A DNA stretch of 64,000 nucleotides from Palaemon carinicauda (Eukaryota > Arthropoda > Malacostraca > Decapoda > Palaemonidae), in NCBI RefSeq assembly GCF_036898095.1, contig NC_090746.1, positions 113,018,198-113,082,197 of the forward strand, in the 5' to 3' direction. This document shows, one piece after another, positions 9,181 through 20,500 of the stretch (positions are counted from its first letter, which is position 1; every line of letters starts with the position of its first letter). A model generated the notes under the pieces. That model saw nothing but the letters and a program-made list of their open reading frames with translations, was not told the DNA's origin and made no database searches. Made by a program: the position numbers and the translations under genes.

Positions 9181-10206
9181 TACTGTAAAGTTTCACCGAG
9201 TTGTAATCATCCCCTTTCTGTTGTGTATAGTAAAAGGTGTTCCTATCTAGTAATACAGTACTGAAAGCTAATACTCATTGGTACTGTAGTGTATATTACT
9301 GTAATATATGTACAGTAATATTAGTACAGTACAGCTTAACTGTACTTATTGTAAATGTTCGGTGTTTTCGTTCAGACGACTAGTAGCCTACGCTGCTATG
9401 CGTTTGTAAAGCATGACGCAACTTTTTATGTGTGTCTCTTGCATAATATGTTACTGTATATCTATCCTTTCTTAAACAGAAATACAGCTTATTTTATAAA
9501 CTAAAACCTAAATATCTCGATAATTGTTTCTTTTAAATAAATTGTCGGGTTACATTAGTGAATGATAATTATAGTGATGTTAAAAATAATGATTAAAATA
9601 TTTCTGTGAGCATTTCACTAAGGTAAATATAATGTGGTGTGATGGTTACAAAATTGTATTTGTACTAAATCTTGACTTGATTTCAGGTTATCGGTGGTGA
9701 ATCTACTGTACAGTATTGTAACATGGAATGGAAAATGAGAATGTTTAGTTCCACCTGGAAATCATTGCCAATGCAAGATTGGAATTATCCACACAATATC
9801 TACATTAATATGCTGTAGGTTAATTTGCTTATCCACCATTAGTGATTTACTCCATATATTATAATTTTTCCGTAACTGGTATACAAACTTCGCTGAGAGG
9901 ATGAGCTATTAGAATTTAGCGAGGGTTAACTACAGTCACGTCTCCCTCTTCGCGTTAGTTAGGTTACAGACACAGGTGCGAAAAGGGAATTTTCGTGAAT
10001 GCTGCACTAGGGTGGGTTAACTCCTAACCTAAAAAGTCACTGCCCTTGCTATGAGCGGGTACCAGAGTTGATAATTAATACTGTAAATACTACCTAATAT
10101 TGTTTTAATTTGGTTTCTATAACAGTTTATAATCTTATGTACAGTGTACAATATATTTGGACACGTACACTACGTACTGGACATAAGTTACAGGATAGTA
10201 TTGTGG
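9181..10206 (+). repeat. Direct repeat unit 1 (about 1.03 kb), noncoding
   Basis: Begins tactgtaaagttt and shares long stretches with the following unit, for example tagtaaaaggtgttcctatc and tgttcggtgttttcgttcag. It is rich in tacagta motifs. No gene is seen. It may be two copies of an interspersed repeat or the start of a local satellite. Confidence 0.8.
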
Positions 10207-10985
10207 TACTGTAAAGTTTTACAGAGTCGTTATCATCCCCTAACTATTGTGTATAGTAAAAGGTGTTCCTATCTAGTAATACTGTACTGTAAGCTAATAC
10301 TCACTAAAATCATAGTGTTTATTACTGTAATATATGTACAGTAATATTAGTACAGTAATATTAGTACAGTACAGAGTAACTATACTAAGTGTAAGTGTTC
10401 GGTGTTTTCGTTCAGACGACTGGTAGCCTACGCCGCCATGCGTTTGTGAAGCATGACGCAAGTTGTGTGTTGTCTCTTGCGCAGTATGTTACTGTACAGT
10501 ATATATATACTTTCTTTAACAGAAATATAGCTTATTTTATAAACTAAAAACTAAATATCTTGATAATAAATGTTTCTTTATGAATTGTTGGGTTACATTA
10601 TTTAATGGTGATAATTACAGTAATGCTGAAAATAATTATTAAAATAATTCTTTGAGCATTTTACTAAGGTAAATATAATGTCGTGTGATGGTTACAAAAT
10701 TTTATATGTACTAAATCTTGACTTTATTTCAGGTTATCGGTAATGTATATACTGTACAGTATTGTAATATGGAATGGTAAAAGAGAATTTTTTCCGTAAC
10801 TGGAATTCAAACCATGCTATTTAAAGGGGTATTACTTTCGGCGTAGCTGGAATGATGAGCCTTTAAAATTTAGCAAGAGTTAACTACCCCTAGCAGGGAT
10901 AGGGGGAGGGTAGTTAGCTATCGCCCCCCCCCCCCCCCCTTTCACACCTGTGATTGAGCCCACTTTGCTTTTAGCTTATTGGGAT
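10207..10985 (+). repeat. Direct repeat unit 2, shortened
   Basis: Second copy of the 9,181 unit, offset about 1,026 bases, with moderate divergence. A stretch around the tccacacaatatctacatt segment of unit 1 is missing here. It ends near a C run (about 10,927-10,940) and a T run (about 11,000-11,022), next to the left end of DIRS-A2. No gene seen. Confidence 0.75.
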
Positions 10986-11000
10986 ATCCATTAATCTGGT

Positions 11001-11032
<32 letters not shown>

Positions 11033-11045
11033 TTTCAATATCAAA

Positions 11046-11205
11046 CTTACCCGATGATCATATAGCTGCATCCCTGCTGCCCGACAGAAAAAACCTACGG
11101 GAGGAATACGCCAGCGATCGCTATACAGGTGGGGGTGTACATCAACAGCGCCATCTGTCAAGTAGGTACTCAAGTACTCGATGTCAACAGCGAACCAATT
11201 TTCTC
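11046..11205 (+). repeat. DIRS-A2 left inverted terminal repeat
   Basis: Reverse complement of 17,227-17,386 with no mismatch found by eye over 160 bases. It differs from the DIRS-A1 arm at about 11 positions, and each difference is mirrored in the A2 right arm. Confidence 0.9.
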
Positions 11206-12441
11206 TCTGTCGTGCCAATGGCAAGACCTACTAAATACGCCGTCCCTAACTGGATTTGTTTTCACAACGATTTGGTGAAGTACACTATTCCAGTTTTGAG
11301 CTTTCGCTATGCAGGGGTTTTATCTTCATTTCAAAACTTGAACTCGTTTTGGATAGATTTAATTATGGTGACGAAGAGAGTATGGACTCTCTTTCACTTT
11401 TAAATGGCCGACCCTTCCCTTAGACGGAAGTGTTGGTGACGAAGAGAGTATGGACTCTCTCTCACTTTTAAATGACCGACCCTTCCCTTAGACGGAAGTG
11501 TGTTTAGGTTTTTGGTAATTTTGCTTAACAAGTTATAGATCTATTTATTTTATATCTCTCCGCCTTTATAGGCCTCTTCGATTAACTTTCCATTTATTAT
11601 AAACTTATAAAAAATAATTTTTATGTTTGTTTATATGCGACCTTTCCTAATAGTAGGCGGTCCTTACTTGGAACCGAAGTTAATTAACATTGAGCCCGTC
11701 ATATCGTATTTCCTTTTAAGAATTTATACTCTTTTAAATTTAAATGTTTTTGAAAGAATTTCTTTGATAGTCTCGTACTGTTTTCAAAGATGAACTAACG
11801 TTTAGTTTAGTCTCCGCAGTTGTTGACGTTCAGAACGTTCAACATGCGCTCTATCGTTACGATAGAGAGAGAGTATTTCACGGTTTCACGTTGCAGTAAG
11901 AGTAAACCGATTCTAGCGTTTCGTTCATTCTTTCTTAGCTTAAATGGTTTTAATTCTAATAAAGGAACTTTTTATTTGGGAAACCTTTCAGCTTTTTCCT
12001 TTAACAAATGATATGTTTTAACGATATATAATTGGGCTCTTCTCTCAGGTTCTAAGTCAAGAGAGAGAGAGAGAGATAGAGACGGAGGGAGAGAGAGGAG
12101 AATAAACGTTTCGTTCAAGCGGGTAACGTTGTTCTCGTTTTTTTTTTACTCTTCTCCCTAGTCGCTGTAGGGGAACAAGGTAAAACGTTTCTAGAGTTTT
12201 ATTCTTGTTCCCAGGCTTTATGCGGTGAGAGATTTTAAACGTAGTTTATTTGATCTAGTGTTTAGTCTCTTTTCCAGCCACTGAATTCTTTATCTTTAAT
12301 TATGTTTTTCTGTTGCATTGTAAAACTGTTTTCGCAATTACTACCTTTTAATGAAGGATAGGATTGCGTGTTTCAGGTGCAAATCACTTAAAGTTTCGAT
12401 TTCAGTGAAATAAGTGCAAACAGAAAATCAAAAGTGATAAA
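11206..12441 (+). other. DIRS-A2-specific leader, noncoding
   Basis: About 1.2 kb with no counterpart in DIRS-A1, whose leader is only about 200 bases. It holds a 68-base tandem duplication (11,371-11,438 and 11,439-11,506), a short GA tract near 12,061-12,078, and no convincing frame. It joins sequence matching the A1 gag region at about 12,440. It may be a long leader of a sister DIRS subfamily or foreign sequence captured during replication. Confidence 0.6.
11371..11506 (+). repeat. 68-bp tandem duplication in the A2 leader
   Basis: Two adjacent copies beginning acgaagagagtatggactct, differing at a few bases. Confidence 0.85.
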
Positions 12442-14560
12442 GTGATATGCGCAAAGTGTTACAGTGTTGCGTTCGAGGGTTCGTCTGTTCGTGCCAGTTG
12501 TTCACCTAGTCCGATACCTCTTACAAGCTCCCAAGCCCAGGGGAGAAGTAATGTCGAAGGACTTATGGGTTCCACAGGCCTTGATCGACGAACAGACGTT
12601 TCCCTCGGTGGTTTCGGGTGTATCTACACACGTTGCCGACGTGATCGCCCCACCCACATAAAGACGAGAGAGCCCATTTATTCCTCGTCTGCGGAAGAGG
12701 TTTCTCGCAGAAACCATGGACCAAATCTTGCAGCTTTAAGTGCAAGTCGGTCCCTTCCGCGCAAGTCCAACGGCCTAGGTGTAGCCACTGGGTCAGTTCG
12801 GACTCGCTGCAGTCATCCGACGACTGCACACCTCCCAAGAGAGGCAAGGTGGTACCGCAACAGGCAGTAACTCCGTCTGTTGCCGCACCAGCTGTTTTAG
12901 ACCCTCAGTCACAACGGACAGTAGCTCCGTTTGTTGCCGTCTTTGGTAGACCTTAGTGGTCCATGCTGCAGACTATGCAGTCTCAGCTTGCTTCCTTCAT
13001 GCAGGAGTATCGTGCTGAGAAGGTTGACACTGCACCTGTTAACCTACAACCTGCCCCGGTTGTGCGCTCAGCAGATACTGCGGCTGCCAGCTCCCACACT
13101 CCACCTGTGAGAGCTCCACCACCGATGCGCAGTCGACCCTGCCAGACGCATGTTCATGCTGCACCCTCCGTTGACATGCGTGAGCTACCGCATCAGCATT
13201 GGGAAGGTGCTGTCAAGCTGCCGTGTTTTGATGCAATGCGGCATGCTCCGCAACCCACGGCAGTCCCTCCCACGCACCAGCACTCCCCTTTTGTTGTTGC
13301 CAGCTCCCACACTCCGACTGCGGAGAAGGTTGACGATGCACCCGTTGGCCTACAGCCTACCACGGTTGTGCGCCCGGCATGGCTGCCTGCTCCCACACTC
13401 TTGTTGTGAGAGCTCCTCCACCCATGCGCAGTCGACCCTGCCAGACGTATGCTGACTCCCACAGACACACGGAGCACTCCGTTGCCGTGCGTGAGCTACC
13501 ACAAGTTGCCGTGTTTTGACACGGTGTGTCAGCCTCCGCAACACACTGTGGTTACCGCCACTCGCCTGCAGCAAACTAGTCAGTCAGGAGTTGAGGCTTC
13601 CCCACACAGCTTTGGTTGTTGCCAACTCACAGACTGTCAAACAGTCTCATGACGTTGCCTTCTGGTCTGCTACTAATACACCAGTGCTGTATGTCCTCAC
13701 GCACCTGTTGTGGTTGACAGTTCAGTTTTTGACAGTTCACAGACTGTCAAGCAGTTTCATAACGTTGCCTTCTGGTCTGCTGCTTATGCACCAGTGAAAC
13801 CCTCACTGAGATAACCTAGCTTTTCTCGGACATGGTTCCTGTAGATGAGAAAGTGCTGTTCTCCCTCCTTCTGATATTCCCTTGAGGACTCTGTCATTTG
13901 GAGAGGAGCCTTAAGCTGCTTAGCCTCCTATGGACTTTAATTAAAGCATAACATGCTTCCAGGGAGGGTAAATGGTTCCGCTTCAGTCGCTAACCCCGTC
14001 TGTTGCCACACCTGCTCCCATAGACCTTGGGCTTTGTTGCAAGACATGCAGTCCAAGCTTAGTCCTTGATAGAGGATTTTTTACGGAGAAGAACCTTCTT
14101 GCCAACAACCTTCCTACCGGTTGGTTGTACGCCCTGTTGACGCCGAGATATCCACTCACGTCCGCTAGTTGGGATGGTTCCTCCTCCGGTGCGACCCAGT
14201 GTGGGTTGCCAGTCGCACGTTGACGTTAAGCGACTCTCGGAGGTGGTTGTGGATGTTCAGTGTGTCACTAGGAAGACGTTCAACAACCAGCAGAGGTGAC
14301 TTGTTGTGACACAGTGCGGCAACCTCAGCAACCCGATAAGGGGTTGTCTGCACAACCCAGACAGTCTAGACAGTTTCGGGTTGTCGCTGTACTTCCTCGC
14401 TTCCCCATGGTTGACAGTTCACAGACTGTGCAGCAGTACCATGATCTTGTGTCCGGCTCCGTCACGCATCCACCAGTGCGACCGGATTCAGCGAGTCAGA
14501 CGTTGCCCACTCCGTTGCCGTTTCCTCATCAGTTTCGGATGAGGAACCCTCTGATGAGGA
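12442..14560 (+). pseudogene. DIRS-A2 gag remnant
   Basis: Pieces in several frames match the DIRS-A1 Gag: 12,442-12,870 (SSQAQGRSNV, PTHIKTREPIYSSSAEEVSR), 12,963-13,409 (LASFMQEYRAEKVD, RAPPPMRSRPCQTHV) and later fragments. The Ser/Pro-rich middle is expanded: the block around AEKVDTAPVNLQPAPVVR recurs about 306 bases on (13,013 and 13,319), followed by more diverged copies. The Cys-rich N terminus is missing. No functional product expected. Confidence 0.75.
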
Positions 14561-15537
14561 CATGGCTGAACAAGACGATCAACCCCCAGCCCTGCTATCC
14601 ATCCAGAAGATGCTGAAGAAGGAACACGGCCCTGTCAGGCTGTGGATGAGTCTGGTTAAGACACTGTCATCCGTGGTTCAATTGGTGTCACTTGGAAGAC
14701 TACACCTCCGTCCTCTTCGGTTTCATCTAGCTCTTCACTGGAAAAGGACAAGACGCTAGAAGCAGTCTCGATCCCGGTTTCCGGAAGATAAGTCTGGTCT
14801 GACTGGATGAAAGGACTTTATCAACCTTTGATAGGGTCTTCCCCTGACTGTTCAGACTCCCAACCACGTTCTCTTCTCAGACGCATCGGACGTAGGCTGG
14901 GGTGCGACCTTAGGCGGTAGGGAATGCTCGGGATTATGGAACTCGAGTCAAAGGACAATGCATTTCAACTGCAAGAAGCTTCTGGCAGTACGTCTGACCT
15001 GGAAAAGCTTCAGGTCTCTCCTTCAAGGCAAAGTAGTGGAGGTGAACACGGTCAACTCCCTGCTTTGATGTACATCTCCTAGCAAGGAGGGACCTACTCT
15101 CTGACATGGTACGAGTTTGCAAGTGACCTCCTCTCCTGTTCAACAGGTCTAGACTTTTCACTAGTAACAAGTTTCTTCCAAGGCAACTTGTATGTCTTAG
15201 CAGATTGTCTCAGTAGGAAGGGACAATAATTCCAACATATTGGACCCTCCACAAGGATGTATGCAAGAGACTTTGGGTCACCTGGGGCCAGCCAACCATA
15301 GATCTCTTCGCAACCTCGATGTCCAAGAGGCTCTCAATACTTTGCTCACCTATCCCGGACCCAGCAGTAGTTCTTTTAGATGCCTTTCTACTTGATTGGT
15401 CTCATCTAGATCTATATGCATTCCCTCCGTTCTAGATTGTCAACAAGGTACTGCAGAAGTTCGCCTCTCACGAAGGGACAAGTGGACGCTAATTGCTTCC
15501 CTCTGGCCCGCGAGAGAATAACTTACCGAGGTACTTC
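14561..15537 (+). pseudogene. DIRS-A2 RT tail and RNase H remnant
   Basis: Starts in RT sequence equivalent to DIRS-A1 position about 6,105 (QKMLKKEHGPVRLWMSLV), so the RT palm with its YLDD motif is deleted. RNase H is recognisable from 14,870 (FSDASDVGWGATLGG), but the Asp segment after EVN is altered and stops occur near 15,060 and after. The conserved DIRS tail (LFATSMSKRLSILCSPIPDP) follows. Non-functional. Confidence 0.75.
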
Positions 15538-16690
15538 GATGGCTAGTAGACGTTACCAGAACTCTTCCCCTAAGGGTGGACCTGCTACGTCTGCCACGCG
15601 TAAAGAAGGTACTCCAAGGCCTCCACGCTCTTCGTCTCACTGCCTTCAGAGTATCGAAAGACTCGAGAACTAGAGGTTTTTCGAAGGAGGCAACCAGAGC
15701 GATTGCTAGAGCAAGGAGAACATCCACCCTTAGAGTCTACCAATCGAAGTGGGAAATCTTTCGAAACTGGTGCAAGTCAGTATCCGTATCCTCGACCAGT
15801 ACCTCTGTAACTCAAATAGCTGACTTCCTCTTATATCTGAGGAAAGAGCGATCTCTTTCAGCTCCCACTATCAAGGGTTACAGAAGCATGTTGGCATCAG
15901 TCTTCCGTCACAGAGGCTTAGATCTTTCCAACAATAAAGATCTACAGGACCTCCTTAAGTCTTTTGAGACCACGAAGGAGCGTCGTTTGGTTACACCTGG
16001 TTGGAATTTAGACGTGGTTCTAAGATTCCTTATGTTAGACAGGTTCGAACCACTTCAATCAGCCTCCCTGAAAGATCTCACCTTTAAGACTCTTTTCCTG
16101 ATATGCTTAACCACAGCTAAAAGAGTCAGTGAGATTCATGCCTTCAGCAAGAACATCGGATTCTCATCCGAAACGGCTACATGTTCTACATCTTGGTTTT
16201 CTAGCCAAACACGAGCTGCCTTCTCGGCCTTGACCAATATCGTTCGATATTCCAAACTTATCGTATGGTTGGAAATGAACTAAAAAGAGTATTATGTCCT
16301 GTAAGAACTCTTAAGTTCTATTTTAAAACCTTTACGAGGCCCGTCTGAAGCTTTATGGTGTTCAGTTAAGAATTCATCTTTGCCTATGTCAGAGAATTCT
16401 TTATCCTATTTTTATCAGACTGTTAATACGAGAAGCTCATTCCCTTCTGAATGAGGAAGACCAAGCTTGGCTGAAGGTAAGGACACACGAAGTTAGAGCT
16501 GTCACAACTTCCGTGGCCTTTAAACAAAATAGATCTCTGCAAAATATATTCGACGCAACCTATTGGAAAAGCAAATCAGTGTTCGCGTCTTTTATCTTAA
16601 GAATGTCCAGTCTCTTTACGAGAACTGCTACACTCTGGGACCATTCGTAGCAACGAGTGCAGTAGTGGTGGGGGCTCCACCACTACAATT
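15538..16690 (+). pseudogene. DIRS-A2 tyrosine recombinase, frameshifted
   Basis: Aligns along the whole DIRS-A1 YR from its ATG equivalent. Frames change near 15,670 and 16,190 and again before 16,563. The Arg region (TAKRVSEIHAFS) and core-binding region (SAPTIKGYRSMLASVFRHRG) are well kept, and the last part still reads toward the Tyr region (VFYLKNVQSLYENCYTLGP). Lesions break it into at least three pieces, so no active enzyme is expected. Confidence 0.82.
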
Positions 16691-17086
16691 CCCTAATTCC
16701 AGAACCTTTTTAATCTTTCTCTTGAAATATTTTTGGGTTGTCCGGAAGGCTAAGAAGCCTTTCGCATCCTACTTGATTTGGCGGGTGGTCAAAATCATTT
16801 CTTGAGAAGCGCCTAGATTAAAGGTTTTGATGAGGACCTTTAGTATGGGTTGCAACCCTTCATACTTCAGCTCCTAGGAGTCGCTCAGCATCCTATGAGG
16901 ATCGCGAGGCTCAGTAAGGAAGACGTACTTAAAAAGGCAGAGTAATTGTTCAAGTCGTCTTCCTTACCAGGTACTTATTTATTTTATGCTTGTTATTTTG
17001 AATAACTGCTAAAATAAAATACGGAATACTTAGCTCATAATGTCAACTTGTTATGCTGGTCTCTACCCACCCCCCTGGGTGTGAAT

Positions 17087-17176
17087 CAGCTATATGATCA
17101 TCAGGTAAGTTTGATATTGAAAAATGTTATTTTCCTTAGTAAAATAAATTTTTGAATATACTTACCCGATGATCAT
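17087..17176 (+). repeat. DIRS-A2 internal complementary region
   Basis: Same position and design as in DIRS-A1: complement of the left end, then complement of the outer right end. It carries the A2-specific bases of the terminal arms, with one difference (catcaggtaag against catcgggtaag). Confidence 0.85.
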
Positions 17177-17226
17177 AAATTAAAGGACCCACCCTTCCTC
17201 CCCAATAGAGAACCAGTGGGACAGAG

Positions 17227-17386
17227 GAGAAAATTGGTTCGCTGTTGACATCGAGTACTTGAGTACCTACTTGACAGATGGCGCTGTTGATGTACACCCC
17301 CACCTGTATAGCGATCGCTGGCGTATTCCTCCCGTAGGTTTTTTCTGTCGGGCAGCAGGGATGCAGCTATATGATCATCGGGTAAG
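17227..17386 (-). repeat. DIRS-A2 right inverted terminal repeat
   Basis: Perfect reverse complement of 11,046-11,205. The element continues to about 17,422 (aaaataaca), the same right end as DIRS-A1. Confidence 0.9.
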
Positions 17387-17461
17387 TATATTCAAAAATT
17401 TATTTTACTAAGGAAAATAACATTTTTCTAGTGTGTGTTTGTGAAGTTTACTTCTGCTACC

Positions 17462-17587
17462 ATGCGCACCTGCCCTGGACTCTCCGGCCGCCCTTGTGGA
17501 ACATTTATGTCGGCGGTGGAGACAGATCATCACACCCTTTGTCCTATATGCAGAGCCCAATGGTGTGATAGTGAAAATAAGTTTTAA
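17462..17587 (+). pseudogene. DIRS-B1 Gag N terminus (41 aa, then stop)
   Basis: Short frame from the ATG at 17,462. It carries a Cys pattern (TCPGLSGRPCGTF, LCPICRAQWCD) like the N-terminal cluster of the DIRS-A1 Gag (C, C, then C-x2-CR-x3-C). A TAA at 17,585 ends it; the downstream gag pieces lie in other frames. I read this as the start of a broken gag. Confidence 0.6.
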
Positions 17588-20500
17588 TTAGTGTAGGGAG
17601 TGGTCTTCCTCCCAGTGGGAGAGGTTTGGGTGACGGCGGAAGAAGAAGTCTAAGCGGGATATTTTTCCTTTGAAGGTTCTTTTGGAGGGAGGAAAACCCA
17701 ACTTCTCTTCTTCCATCTCCCGACCCTCCTCCTAAGCTCCTACTCGTTTGGCCTCTTACGAGAGACCATCGAGTAGTAGTGAAGACCAAGTTAATGTCCG
17801 CCAACCCCGGTCCTCGATAGATGGTGTTGCTTCCCCTAGCGAAGCGACCCCACCTCTCCCCCTGGGTGAGGCCTTGTCACTAACCCCTTTGTTGCAGGTT
17901 TGGTCGCCCTTGGGACTCTCGGATCCGCCCTTCAAGGACGCATTGCTGCAGATCTTCCGTAAGGGTGCTACTGTTCAGCAGTCATCGTCGCTGTCAGGTA
18001 GATCCTCTGGCCCTCGTCGACGTTGTAGTGTCAGAGGACTCGCCTTTGATGTCATACGACTCCTCTGCCCCTCCAGACTCTCCAGCGGTTGCTGCCGACT
18101 TAGTTTACCCCGTTCCTGAACATCCTTCGAGGGGGAAACTAAGTCCAACGTCCGTCTCCTGCGAGTGTTTATCCCCCTCGGGGGAGTTTACTCATAGAGA
18201 CTCCTCTTCGAAGAACTGCTGCGGCGCACGGTCAGCTTGCTGATCCAACGGCCCCTAGAGGGCGCCTTCGACAGAAAGCTGGCCCTCCACTTCACCTTAG
18301 AGATCTCCCTTCACTAGCGGTGAAGAGACGCCTTTTCGACTTCTGTTTCGTCACCGCAGCCTTCCCCTGCAGAGGAGCCTCCTCTTCAGTCATCTGACCC
18401 TCGACCTTCGACCGTCACTGAACCTGCTAATAGTCCTCCGACTTCTGTCTTGGACCTTTCTGTGGATCGTTCACGATCCCCATCGGTGGATAATCACCCT
18501 TACAAAGGCACATCCTAGTTCCTGACCTTCCACCCATTAGACCTGCCGACATTCCATCACTGTTCCTGTTCCCGGTAAAGCCTCTTTAGGCCCTACCGAA
18601 GTGCGCAGACGCGCGCCATCGCCGCAGCTCGCCAGCCTCCTACAGGACATCACCGCTCATCAGCAGCTCGTCGTCACCAGCCTACTTGTCAGCGCTGCAA
18701 CGCTTCGGCGTGCCCCGTCACCTGCTCGCCCTCATAGATGGCAGCTAAAACATGCACCTATGTGCCAAGACTCCTGCGCGCCCTGCGTCCATGCGCTCAC
18801 GGTTGCCTCCGTGCTCTAAGCCCATGGTCGTCTGGGTGCCCTGTGCCCATGCGCCAGTGCCCTCATGCATGCCAGCGCTCTCTTGCGTGCCCATGATCTC
18901 CTGTGCGTCAGCAATCTCTTACACGCCCACGATCTCCTATGCCCCAGTGCTCTCCTGCGCGCCAGCGCTATCCCGCGTGCCAGCACTCTCCTGCATGCCA
19001 AATCTCTCCTGTGCACCAGCGCACGGGACTCACCTGTACATCAGCGAGCTCCTGTGCGTCAGCGCTCACTGACTCTCCATCACTTTCCTGCGCGCCAATA
19101 TTCTCCTGTGCGTCAGCGCTCACTGACTCCATCACTCTCCTGCGCGCCAATATTCTCCTGTGCGTCAGCGCTCACCGACTCTCCATCACTTTCCTGCGCG
19201 CACGCGCCATCACACGCCTACACGCGCGCAATCCAGCGCTCACCTGCGCGCCAGTGCTCTCCTAAGCATCAGCGCTCTCCTGCCCGCCAGGTCTCTCCCA
19301 TGTGCACGCATCAGGACATGCGCGTCCGGCAATCACCCGTACGCGCGTGCTAACACTCGCCAGCACGCCAGCTCTCCCATGAGCGCCACCACTTATTCGC
19401 GCATGCAAGCCAATACTCGCCCATGGGGCAGCCCTCACCTACGTGGCAGCCCTCACCTACGTGGCAGCTATCACCTGCTCGCCAACTTTTGCCCGCGCGT
19501 GCCAATACTCTCCCACGCTCGCCAATATTCTCCCGCGCATGCGCGCCAACAGCCACGAGCTCAGGAACTACACCCAGCCAGGTCACCATTGCCCTATTCC
19601 CCTCCCCGCAAACTCATTTCAGCGCACCCTTTGGGAAAAGGGAAACAGGAACCAACAGAGGGGTTCAGGGTCCCGAATTGCCTTCTTCTAAGGCGGACCC
19701 ACCTATTACGGTGACTCCTCGTTGGAACCTTCGGTCCCTTTCCCTTCAGGGGATCTGTCTAACAGTGCTTCAGTCAGTCACCTGCCTTGGTTCAGTGCCC
19801 TAGTGAGAGCCGTAACACAGGCATTTAATCCTGCCCTGTCTGGCTGCTCGTCAGAGCAGCCTATAGCTCTGGACTCATGACAGAACCATGGCTTCATCTA
19901 CCCCATTGAAGAGGAAAAGAGGAGTTTCCGACACGGGCACTTCCCCGAGGGTGAAACTGACTCTGCGCAGGCCATCAAGGCTAGTCCCTTCAGTATCTCC
20001 CCAGGGATACTCTCCCACCCCCCTTTACCAAGGAAGTCGCAGGAAGAAAGGCTCTTCTCCATTCCATTGTTGGAGGAAACTTCCCTTCACACTGAGAGTT
20101 CCCACAGTCAGAGAACAGGAGGGACACAACATCCAGGCCTTCGGTGTTGGAGTCTTACCTCCTTCCTCGAAAGGAGTCCAAAGACTCCAAGACCCTGCCA
20201 AAGTCCTCTGCCAGGACTACAAAGACAGAAACAGCCAGCCACCCGAGGGATGTCCGCGACCTACCCCGAGAAGAGATCTTGGGGATGGAAGATGGAGACT
20301 TCGCTGCAAGTCCGACATCAGGAGTAGAGCAACAAGAGTCAGAACATGCATTCTGGCAGGTCCTGACTCTTATGAGGGTTCTCAATGGGTTTTCTGACCC
20401 AGAGATACCCCCTCAGGAGGGCAAGGACGACCGTGTCTTCGGCAGTGCAGAGCAGGGCTGCACTGGTCTTGTCTCAGAGATTGAAGAGTGCCAGGGCTAA

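Larger units (their letters stand above)
11031..17422 (+). mobile_element. DIRS-A2, non-autonomous relative of DIRS-A1
   Basis: Same termini and ICR layout as DIRS-A1, about 6.39 kb. Terminal arms 11,046-11,205 and 17,227-17,386 match each other at all 160 positions compared. The inside is damaged: the gag N terminus is absent and replaced by about 1.2 kb of other sequence, gag is full of frameshifts, sequence equivalent to the first half of the RT is deleted (join near 14,590), RNase H has stops, and YR has frameshifts. Its right flank is DIRS-B1 sequence. It could only have moved using proteins from an intact relative such as A1. Confidence 0.88.

Noticed and set aside
18816..19589. Long Ala/Arg/His-rich frames on both strands
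   Set aside because: They come from a stop-poor GC-rich tandem array; several frames are open together.
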